NCBI GenBank assembly: GCA_001839685.1
Contig: MLAK01000583.1
Coordinates: 1 to 18,388 of the forward strand
Origin: Tritrichomonas foetus
Lineage: Eukaryota > Parabasalia > Tritrichomonadida > Tritrichomonadidae
Direction: 5' to 3'
DNA length: 18,388 nucleotides
The translations under genes were made by a program, and so were the position numbers. This document shows positions 1 through 7,029 of the stretch, piece after piece. The notes under the pieces were generated by a model. It worked only from the letters and a program-made list of their open reading frames with translations. It did not search any database and was not told the origin of the DNA. The stretch's first letter is position 1. Each line of letters opens with the position of its first letter.

Positions 1-18
1 GGGGGTCATGCTCTTTTG

Positions 19-96
19 ATTACTCATTTTATTTATTGAGTACTCAAAAAATACCCATTCAATTTGAAAAGTACTCAATGAGTAGTACTCAAAAAA
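19..96. repeat. Cluster of AGTACTCA motifs with a 12-bp palindrome
   Basis: The octamer AGTACTCA occurs at 39-46, 70-77 and 84-91. The first and third copies continue into an A-run, giving AGTACTCAAAAAA at 39-51 and 84-96. A related TTACTCA lies near 20. Bases 36-47 form the perfect palindrome TTGAGTACTCAA, and 79-91 is a near-palindrome. This is seen directly. It may be a dimeric-factor binding cluster upstream of the membrane-protein gene at 278, or the edge of a repeat continuing left of the window. No function is assigned. Confidence 0.5.
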
Positions 97-220
97 GCCG
101 TGCTTTTAATAAATGAAACTTTTTTCGTTCTCCTGAAACATAATCCCTGGATCACTATAACTTGAAATTATTATTTATATATCAAAATTACAATAGATAT
201 CACATGACAATTATAAACGG

Positions 221-228
221 TATAAGGG
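221..228 (+). promoter_or_regulatory. TATAAGGG box upstream of the 7TM-RGS gene
   Basis: TATAAGGG lies 49 bases before the ATG at 278. It resembles TATAAGGC boxes found 27 bases before the PP2A A gene and 28 bases before the Dicer-like gene. A CCTTT run follows at about 234. The motif sharing is seen; a promoter role is inferred and weaker here because the spacing differs. Confidence 0.3.
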
Positions 229-277
229 TACTTCCTTTAGGTGAAAATAATTGACAAAGGTCAAAACAAATGAAAAG

Positions 278-1600
278 ATGAATGAAACGAAGAGCTTTTT
301 TCCTGATGATCTAAATTTAAAGTTGGAACTAATGGAGGATCCATTTTCTCTCCTCTTTTTGTTTCTATGGATTAGTTGGACATTGTATGTCTTAATCACG
401 TTCTTTTTTTATTTTAAAATTCAAAGATCAATTTATATCATTTCTCGTTCAACATATCTGATCTTTTTTTCAGCAGTTGGACAATACTTAATGATGTCAT
501 TATATTCACTCAAAATGATCATTGGTCCTGAAAATTTTCCAAATTTGTTAGATGTTGCCATTTTATGGTTTGCAATGCCACTTCATTTCTTGCCTTATCC
601 GCTTCGTAGTATAAGATATATTCTTTTATATCAACTTTCCCGATATGAAGGACTCAGTAAAAACAAAAAAAATCAAAATCAACTCAAAATCAAAATTCTA
701 AACTTTTTCAGGAACCATCCAAAACTTAAAACAGATTCATCATTTTGTATATTTTTATGGATGCTTATTGCTTTATTCTTCGGTTTCGGGTTATATCGAA
801 CACTTATACCAAAATTCCATAATTTGCCAGGAAATTATGGAACAGGAACAACCTGGATTTATTATAGTTGTGCAATTGGAATGTTTCTTCTTGTTTCTGC
901 TATTCTTTATATTGCTTTGTATTATATCAGGCGGATTCGTAATGATTATTTAATTACATGCGAATTTGTTTCTATTGCTGTTATTTGGTTCATTTTTATA
1001 GTACCTTATTCAATTATTGGAATTATTAATTCACATGATTACCAAATACCGATCACTATTTTAGGTGTTGTTGAGTGTATTATATCTTTCCTTGTCTCTT
1101 TTGGTGTGCCTATTCAACAAGCATATATGGAAAAACGATCAAATAATATTGAAAATTCTCATAATAATTCCAATAGTATCATGAATAAAAAGAGAAATGA
1201 GAAAAAATTGTTTTTAGACATTGAAAAGCTGTTAAATGATGAAAAAGCAAGTGCACTTGTGTATGATTTCATGGTTGATAACTTGTGTAGTGAATCTTTT
1301 TTGTTTGTGAAATTGGTTTCTGAGTATCGAAATAATACAACCTTGGAATTAAGGAATTTGATAATAGAAAAATTTTTGAAAAAAGGATCTAAATATGAAA
1401 TTAACATCGGCGGACAAAAACAAAAGAGATTTATAATGAAAAATCTATCAGATGAACCAAATTCAAATGACTTTGATAGTTTATATGAAAGTGTAATTGC
1501 CAGTTTAATCATTCCAAGATTAAGTTTATTTGTGAATGAAAATCGAGCAAAGGAATATTTGCTTCACTTATCAATGAATAATATTCAAGATGAAGTTTAA
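278..1600 (+). CDS. Seven-transmembrane protein with C-terminal RGS domain
   Basis: Likely a plasma- or endomembrane receptor-like regulator that accelerates GTP hydrolysis by heterotrimeric G-alpha. The protein is 440 residues from the ATG at 278; the frame is open from TTG 251, but no earlier in-frame ATG exists. About seven hydrophobic helices are visible, roughly at residues 22-47, 59-80, 90-118, 155-176, 193-217, 224-249 and 257-282. An Asn/Ser-rich linker follows. Residues 308-429 match an RGS fold: LLNDEKASALVYDFM opens it, the SESFLF...SEYR helix matches the family's EENxxFW...EEYK, and EINI keeps the Asn (N376) of the family's EVNL motif. An Asp/Phe stretch near 398 and a terminal helix complete it. 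The Asn of the EN pair is Ser or Phe here, so GAP strength is uncertain. The architecture matches plant RGS1-type proteins. The stop overlaps TAAA. The RGS call is firm; ligand and receptor activity are unknown. Confidence 0.85.
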   Translation: MNETKSFFPDDLNLKLELMEDPFSLLFLFLWISWTLYVLITFFFYFKIQRSIYIISRSTYLIFFSAVGQYLMMSLYSLKMIIGPENFPNLLDVAILWFAMPLHFLPYPLRSIRYILLYQLSRYEGLSKNKKNQNQLKIKILNFFRNHPKLKTDSSFCIFLWMLIALFFGFGLYRTLIPKFHNLPGNYGTGTTWIYYSCAIGMFLLVSAILYIALYYIRRIRNDYLITCEFVSIAVIWFIFIVPYSIIGIINSHDYQIPITILGVVECIISFLVSFGVPIQQAYMEKRSNNIENSHNNSNSIMNKKRNEKKLFLDIEKLLNDEKASALVYDFMVDNLCSESFLFVKLVSEYRNNTTLELRNLIIEKFLKKGSKYEINIGGQKQKRFIMKNLSDEPNSNDFDSLYESVIASLIIPRLSLFVNENRAKEYLLHLSMNNIQDEV

Positions 1601-1805
1601 ACATTCTTGAATCGGAATTATTATCGTTTTGTTGTTAAATAAAAATTATGCTATTTTTAAATCTTTATTTTTCTCAATTGCCACGTAATTACGGCTAACT
1701 CATAATAAAGAAGAGGATAATTATGTTAAAAAAAAAGTAACTAGTTCATACGTATATACATTTATTACTTACAAATATGCAGCTGATGCTAATTATTATT
1801 ATCAG

Positions 1806-2075
1806 TTACTGCTTATATTGTTGTTGAAAATTATTATCATCTGGTAGTTTACTTGCGATGTTTTCTTTGAGTTGCGCAATTTGATCAAGTTTGCGTTTAA
1901 TTCTCCTGTGGTATTTTTCTTCAAGCTCAATTTGCCTTTCGAGTTCGTCTTGTAGATTGAGTAATTCTTCATTCATTGCTTTAAATTCTGTTCTGTGCCA
2001 TTCATCAACTCGCATTATTATTTCTTTGGATCGTGCTATCGAGCACTGTATTTCGTTTTCGTTCAGGTTTTCCAT
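1806..2075 (-). CDS. Small coiled-coil protein, unrecognised
   Basis: This is an 89-residue acidic/basic helical protein starting at a proper ATG. The central part (about residues 25-75) is a heptad-like run rich in Glu, Leu, Lys and Arg, for example LQDELERQIELEEKYHRRIK, consistent with a parallel coiled coil. The C-terminus is Gln/Asn-rich. There is no membrane segment or signal peptide. It is divergent from the PP2A A gene across only 95 bp, so the two probably share a promoter region. Support for coding is the coherent heptad pattern and a base composition less AT-rich than the flanks. The overlapping plus-strand frame is a Ser-rich shadow. It could be a subunit of a complex or a microtubule-associated small protein; the sequence does not say which. 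Confidence 0.6.
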   Translation of the reverse strand: MENLNENEIQCSIARSKEIIMRVDEWHRTEFKAMNEELLNLQDELERQIELEEKYHRRIKRKLDQIAQLKENIASKLPDDNNFQQQYKQ

Positions 2076-2170
2076 GGAAAATCTTGTCGATTTATTAAAC
2101 GTTCTTATTTCAATTATTTCACCATGAATATCTTATATAAGGCCAAATATTCACCATTAGATATCTACAA
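2076..2170. promoter_or_regulatory. 95-bp divergent promoter region
   Basis: This gap separates the starts of the small coiled-coil gene (minus) and the PP2A A gene (plus). For the plus gene it holds TATAAGGCCAAATA at 2136-2149, then ATTCACC near 2149-2155, close to the trichomonad initiator TCAYW and about 16 bases before the ATG. For the minus gene, ACGTTTAA reads toward its ATG (the plus strand shows TTAAACGT around 2095-2102). The motifs are seen; promoter function is inferred. Confidence 0.45.
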
Positions 2171-3910
2171 ATGAATCCAGCGAAAGTGATTGATCCGAAA
2201 GAGATATTAAACCTTTTTACAGAAGATATCAAAACAAATTCAATTCATGAACGATTGTTTACAGCTGGAAATATGTGGCTCGTTGCTGCAGCCCTCGGCC
2301 CTGAAAAGACGCGCGGCGATTTAATCCCGTTTTTAATGAAAGAAAATCATTTCGAAGGAGAAATCAAAGCAATTATCGCGGAGCAACTTGGTGATTTTGT
2401 CAAATACGTTGGTGGTCCACAGCATGCATCAGTTTTAATCAATCCCTTAAGAAATCTAATCGATAGTGAAGAAATCTTTGTACGAGAAAAAGCAATAGAT
2501 TCATTAGCGTCAGTTTGTTCATGCATCCCTGGATCATCTCGAGATACAACAATAACGAACCTAATCTCAACCCTTTTCCAAGCTCCTTTTACAACATCCA
2601 GAATTGCTGGCTGTTCACTCCTACCAAAATTATATGAAATGGTCACCGATCAAAACAAGGCAAAGCTACGAAGAGGTTTTATTACCTGCACAAAAGATGA
2701 TACTCCAATTGTCAGAAGAGCAGCTCTCCATGCAATTCCTGCTTTATGTAACGTCTTAAAACAAACTGTCATTTTAGGTGAAATTATTCGACAAGCATTA
2801 GCTGAAAGATTGAATGATGACGATGAAAGCATTCGAGTTATGATTCCTGAATGCCTCCCAGCTGTTGCTGCAAAGATTCCCAATGCTGAACGATACTCTG
2901 TTTTAGTTCCACTTGCTCGTTCTCTTGCAAAAGATAGCAGCTGGTGGGTTCGAGCGAACATGGCGAAGACATTATCAGTTTTGGTTCCATATTTTGCTGC
3001 AGATTTGATTGGAAGTGATATTGGATCGATTATTTTATTTCTTTTGAGAGATTTCGATCCTGAAGTGAAAACAGCTGCTTGTGGATGCTGTAAACAGATT
3101 GTTGATGTTCTTGTGAAAGTTCCTACATTTTTTAATGATTCTGTTTTGCCTGAAATTATTTCGTTATCTGAAGATAAATTCAAACAAGTTCGTGAAGAAG
3201 TTGCAGCTGATATTTTAGTGTTTGCAAGAATTACAGGTGATGCCTTAGCGAGAGAAAAACTTTTCCCTATTCTTTGTAATTTAATTTATGATCATGAAAG
3301 AGATGTTGTAATTGCTGCATTAAAAAGCTTGAGAGCAAATTTTACATCAATTGATTCATATGCAATAACTCATGCAGTTTTACCCAAATTGATTGAAATT
3401 GCAACAAAAGAAGATTTTCGTGTGAAAATTGAAATTATTCATCTTCTTGATTTGTTTTTACCTTACGTTACTCCAGAAGCCATTCCGAAACAAATTATTC
3501 CATTAATTAGACAATGGATGAAAGATTCATTCTTTGCTGTCCGTGAAGAAATTTGTAAATCTTTACCAAGTATAATAACTGTTATAAATAATCCTGAAGT
3601 CACAGATATGATTCTTGAAGTTTTAGTATCTTTAATTTATGATCCGACTTTTTCGATTCGACAAGCAGCTCTTTTGGCTGCATTTTATATGGCTGATGTT
3701 TTAACCCCAGAAGAGAATTCCAAGAAAATTCTTCCTTCTGTACTTTTGATGGCGTCTGATCGAATCCCGAATGTAAAAATTTTATGTGCAAAAGTTTTAC
3801 AGAAATTAAAAACATGCGTGAATGAAAAAGGAATATCACAGATTAATTTGTGCTTTAAGCTACTCAAAAAAGATACAGATAGCGATGTTATTTATTTTGC
3901 GTCCCTTTGA
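2171..3910 (+). CDS. PP2A scaffold (A/PR65) subunit, HEAT repeats
   Basis: Scaffold of the protein phosphatase 2A heterotrimer. It holds the catalytic C subunit and a variable B subunit on a horseshoe of HEAT repeats in cytosol and nucleus. The product is 579 residues, close to the usual ~590 for 15 HEAT repeats. The whole chain is a series of ~39-residue helical pairs with recurring hallmarks such as LNDDDESIRVMIPECLPAVA, SWWVRANMAKTLSVLVP, LLRDFDPEVKTAACGCCKQI and PTFSIRQAALLAAFYMADV. Asp-x-x-x-x-Val-Arg/Lys positions are conserved from repeat to repeat. The N-terminus carries the degenerate first repeat (HERLFTAGNMWLVAAALGPE). The ATG at 2171 is the first in frame. It is convergent with the Dicer-like gene. 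The 5' third uses noticeably more C/G-ending codons than the 3' part. Confidence in the family is high; the organism may have further paralogues. Confidence 0.93.
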   Translation: MNPAKVIDPKEILNLFTEDIKTNSIHERLFTAGNMWLVAAALGPEKTRGDLIPFLMKENHFEGEIKAIIAEQLGDFVKYVGGPQHASVLINPLRNLIDSEEIFVREKAIDSLASVCSCIPGSSRDTTITNLISTLFQAPFTTSRIAGCSLLPKLYEMVTDQNKAKLRRGFITCTKDDTPIVRRAALHAIPALCNVLKQTVILGEIIRQALAERLNDDDESIRVMIPECLPAVAAKIPNAERYSVLVPLARSLAKDSSWWVRANMAKTLSVLVPYFAADLIGSDIGSIILFLLRDFDPEVKTAACGCCKQIVDVLVKVPTFFNDSVLPEIISLSEDKFKQVREEVAADILVFARITGDALAREKLFPILCNLIYDHERDVVIAALKSLRANFTSIDSYAITHAVLPKLIEIATKEDFRVKIEIIHLLDLFLPYVTPEAIPKQIIPLIRQWMKDSFFAVREEICKSLPSIITVINNPEVTDMILEVLVSLIYDPTFSIRQAALLAAFYMADVLTPEENSKKILPSVLLMASDRIPNVKILCAKVLQKLKTCVNEKGISQINLCFKLLKKDTDSDVIYFASL

Positions 3911-4093
3911 AACATTTCTTTTACATTTTTTGTTTTTTTAATAAATATTTAATCATAGAATAATTTTTGATTTCTATTGTGATATTAGTTAGATTATTTC
4001 ATGCTTTCGAGCAAATGCTCAATCTTTAAATAATGAAGGAAAATAATAATAATAATAAGTCTTTCTTTTACAAAATAAAAACACATATAAAGT

Positions 4094-4115
4094 ATTTCAC
4101 TGGTAATAGTGAAAT
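4094..4115. other. Perfect hairpin just past the Dicer-like stop codon
   Basis: ATTTCACT (4094-4101) and AGTGAAAT (4108-4115) form a perfect 8-bp stem with a 6-base loop. It lies 16 bases beyond the stop of the minus-strand Dicer-like gene, in the 221-bp gap between convergent 3' ends. It could be a 3'-UTR structure or mark transcript ends. A short AAT microsatellite sits nearby at about 4042-4058. Confidence 0.4.
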
Positions 4116-4131
4116 GATACATCGAAAAAAA

Positions 4132-6543
4132 TTAAGATTCAAATCCATTGAAGTATCTTTGCTGGAAGCCTTCAGAATTTTTTGTCATTTCCAAATCATC
4201 ATATTCATATGATGTCAAAATCGTATTTGGATCTGATTCATACACCTTCAAAACAGAGTTAATTAATTCAAATTTCGAAACAATTGGATCTTTCGCAATT
4301 CCTGCCACAGGAACACGATAGTCACCAAGTGACATAAAAGTATAATAACTACCATCAGCCACGTACTGCTGATACTCAGGTAAAATACCAACTTTTTCAA
4401 GTACCATATTTTCCAATTCATTAATTTCATTATTTACATAAGGCATAGACCAATTTACTGTAATTAGTTCTTGATGAATGTATTGTGCAGCTGCATTGTA
4501 ACCTACGGAAATAACTAAAGCAGCAATAACAGCATATAAGGTTTCACAATGAATTTGGGGAATATCATCATTTGATGGATTCAACATTTCTTCATAACCG
4601 GATTGAACAAGTGTTAATTGGGAAATATTTTTCTTGATTGCAATTTTACCAAATTCTTTCATTTTACTATAAACAATATATTGCAAATCGTCTGCGCTTG
4701 CAAGGGGGAATTTTTTGGTTGCAATCATTGTTAAAAAGAATTTAGAAAATGCTTCACCGAAAAATGCAAGTTTATCATTTGGTTGATATTTGACAATCGA
4801 TGTATGTGTGAAAGCGGCTTGGAAAATTGGCAGTTTTGATTCAGGAATATCATAATTTATGGCACGACAAATTGATTCATGAGTTAATGGATTTTCAGTT
4901 GCAGGATAATTTATGGATGCATCTAATTCCAAATTTTTTATATATTCAAGTGTCTGTAGTCCAATTTGACTTAATTGGAAAATTGATTCGGCTATTGATT
5001 TATTATCAATATTTACTAAAAATTTAAAAGAAGTATAACACATTTTTAATGAAGAATCCATGAAGATTGCTCCAAAAAGTGCGCACATTAAATTTTTAGC
5101 GGATTTTGTTGTAAGTTTTGCATTTGGACCTCCTTCATGAGAAAGGTAAAATTTTCCTAATCCAATTTTTTCGATAATTAATCTGAAAAATTCACCTCCC
5201 AAAATCAAAGTTCTCAATTTTGCCATTCGATGAACACTCTCAGTTTTATTTGCAATAAAAATTGAATTCGTAACAATTAGATTCAAAATCGACTCACCAA
5301 GAACAGCCAGTCTAGAATTATCAGAAATAGATTTTTTATCATATTTAGATAATTCTGGATCAGTTAAAGCTGTTCTTAAAAGCGTAAGATTTCGGAAACG
5401 ATATAAGAAATTATTCCTGACGCAGCCGAATGCGTCATTTATTGCCATACTGATAGGTTTATGACCTGATAGAATTGGGCATACTTGTTCAGAAATCCTA
5501 TTTAGAAGAAAAGCAATCGAAATATGAATTGGAGGCAGAGAAGTTAAAAATGAAATTTCCATTGGATATAAAGCTGAAGGAAGGAAACATTCAAAATCGT
5601 CGGGCATTCTTTGAATTAAATCCGAAATGAATTTTCGATTTTCAATCACTTCAATGATTCGTTGATGCCTTTTACTTAATGCTCTTGGATATTCAGTCAG
5701 TGAATAATAGTAAGAGTGGTCAACGAGGGCACTTTTTTCAATTTTTGTAATGTCAAGAAGAGGCAAATTTTGAATGAATTGAGAAGAATCATGTTCAAGG
5801 TAATCTGAATAATTTATTCGGCCTTTCGATAATGATTCACACGTTATATTGAAAGAGACTGATTTGATAATTGAATATTGAGAAACGTGACTTTTCTCTT
5901 TCTTAATTATTCTATCAACGAGTTGTTCTTGTAATTTTAATGCACTAAAGAGAGCAACAAGTTCTGGTTTTGTAAGTTCGTTATTATTGATTGGTTTTGT
6001 ATTTTGAATAAATGATGAAATTGGTTCATCAATTTCCATCACAAACTTAATAAATTTGTTAATCCATTCACCGCGTGTTGTGAAAAATTGTAATAGTTTA
6101 GCCCCGTTGTTTTTTCTGTCATGACGAATCAATAAATCATTAAATATTGTGGCGATTGTTGGCGGATCTGTAAAGATTTTCGTCCATTCAAGTGTGGCTT
6201 CCCAATCTGATTTACCAGCCATTTTCATAACTGGAATTAAATAAAGTCGATAATCGTTATAAAAATTATATATTACATTCGATGCGAGAAGCTGTGTGAA
6301 ATGCGCGTGCGTGATAGAAAGAATTGTTTCTTCCTCTGGATTCAAAAATGGGTTAAATTCATGACTCACATGAACTTGAATGCCTTTAAAAGTGGATATA
6401 TCGGATACTTGGAAATCAGTGAAAACCATCGGTTTTTGAGCGATTAGAAAGAAAGATCCATCGTAGGTAAAATTATTGTCAACTGAAACATAAGGCATTG
6501 GAATCCGTGGAATAAAAGAAAGTCGATATGCATAAAGCTTCAT
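4132..6543 (-). CDS. Dicer-like protein with two degenerate RNase III domains
   Basis: An 803-residue protein related to Dicer but without a helicase, as in Giardia Dicer (about 750 residues). Residues ~1-110 look like the platform region. Residues ~225-290 resemble the end of a Dicer PAZ domain: YSDYLEHDSSQFIQNLPLLD matches the family's YxxYY...QPLLxV. Residues ~317-352 (ECFLPSALYPMEISF, then LPPIHISIAFLLNRI) match the PELC...LPSILxRI connector. RNase IIIa spans ~379-505 and RNase IIIb ~571-690. The signature ERLExLGD is NSRLAVLGE (409-417) in IIIa and NDKLAFFGE (589-597) in IIIb. The second acidic pair DxxE is NLMC (484-487) in IIIa and ETLY (667-670) in IIIb. Almost all metal-binding acids are therefore replaced, and dsRNA cleavage seems unlikely. 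Residues ~706-770 may be a weak dsRNA-binding domain. It could act as a non-cleaving small-RNA or dsRNA binder. The ATG is preceded by a TATAAGGC box. The frame is intact, so this is not a pseudogene. Confidence 0.85.
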   Translation of the reverse strand: MKLYAYRLSFIPRIPMPYVSVDNNFTYDGSFFLIAQKPMVFTDFQVSDISTFKGIQVHVSHEFNPFLNPEEETILSITHAHFTQLLASNVIYNFYNDYRLYLIPVMKMAGKSDWEATLEWTKIFTDPPTIATIFNDLLIRHDRKNNGAKLLQFFTTRGEWINKFIKFVMEIDEPISSFIQNTKPINNNELTKPELVALFSALKLQEQLVDRIIKKEKSHVSQYSIIKSVSFNITCESLSKGRINYSDYLEHDSSQFIQNLPLLDITKIEKSALVDHSYYYSLTEYPRALSKRHQRIIEVIENRKFISDLIQRMPDDFECFLPSALYPMEISFLTSLPPIHISIAFLLNRISEQVCPILSGHKPISMAINDAFGCVRNNFLYRFRNLTLLRTALTDPELSKYDKKSISDNSRLAVLGESILNLIVTNSIFIANKTESVHRMAKLRTLILGGEFFRLIIEKIGLGKFYLSHEGGPNAKLTTKSAKNLMCALFGAIFMDSSLKMCYTSFKFLVNIDNKSIAESIFQLSQIGLQTLEYIKNLELDASINYPATENPLTHESICRAINYDIPESKLPIFQAAFTHTSIVKYQPNDKLAFFGEAFSKFFLTMIATKKFPLASADDLQYIVYSKMKEFGKIAIKKNISQLTLVQSGYEEMLNPSNDDIPQIHCETLYAVIAALVISVGYNAAAQYIHQELITVNWSMPYVNNEINELENMVLEKVGILPEYQQYVADGSYYTFMSLGDYRVPVAGIAKDPIVSKFELINSVLKVYESDPNTILTSYEYDDLEMTKNSEGFQQRYFNGFES

Positions 6544-7029
6544 TGAAATTTCCCTGAATCAAATTTAATTCGCCTTATAAATTTACCATGATATTGACCA
6601 CTTGACAGAAGAAAAGATATTTGCTATTATTTCAATAGTTGAAAAGATTTGTAATTTTTGGGAAATTAAAAATATATTCGCCATTTCACTACTTTTAGAA
6701 AATCATCAATATTTCACTCTCATACAAGACCTGTTCTCACGAAATATCTTAGTTAGAAACATGAATACCTTGTATTTTATTTCACCGCCATCATTTCATG
6801 CATAATCAGTATTTAGAAAGTTAATAATTGATCTTCTTGGTGAATTTTTGGTTTCATTTTTTTTCCTGTGAATTCATATAAAAGTGACTCTCCAGAAAAT
6901 TTTAGCAAAAATAAATCAGAAATTTGTGCTCTTCATACAGGTTCATATGATAAAGAGACAAGTATTATCCAAATAAAGCAGATTGAAGAGTTTTCTGAGA
7001 TATTTTTCAAAAATGATTTTTTTGAATCA
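6544..7029. other. Divergent intergenic region, 486 bp
   Basis: This region lies between the ATGs of the Dicer-like gene (minus) and the helical-protein gene (plus). A 67-codon frame at 6602-6805 starts only with TTG, has no family features and is not taken as a gene. The plus frame of the next gene is open from 6844 to its ATG at 7030, but no ATG occurs in that stretch. ATAAAAGTGACTCT at 6878-6891 closely resembles ATAAAAAAGTGACTCT at 13349-13364 upstream of SAS-6. No RNA gene was recognised. Confidence 0.4.
6572..6579 (-). promoter_or_regulatory. TATAAGGC box of the Dicer-like gene
   Basis: Read on the minus strand, TATAAGGC ends 28 bases before the ATG at 6543. The same octamer ends 27 bases before the PP2A A start. 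Equal motif and spacing at two unrelated genes suggests a core promoter element. Confidence 0.45.

Noticed and set aside
1159..1512. 117-codon minus frame inside the 7TM-RGS gene
   Set aside because: It is a shadow of the RGS domain coding sequence on the other strand, with no domain of its own.
2650..3183. 177-codon minus frame inside PP2A A
   Set aside because: It lies opposite clear HEAT repeats, and its translation has no family character.
4132..6543. Dicer-like gene as a decaying pseudogene
   Set aside because: There is no stop or frameshift in 803 codons and the non-catalytic signatures are conserved, so loss of catalysis without decay fits better.
6602..6805. 67-codon plus frame between the Dicer-like and helical genes
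   Set aside because: It begins with TTG, not ATG, has no recognisable feature, and lies in the promoter region of a eukaryotic gene pair.
6801..6939. Intron joining an ATG at 6795 to the helical protein
   Set aside because: The possible donor (GTATTT) and acceptor (TACAG) do not match the trichomonad intron consensus with its fused branch point and 3' site.
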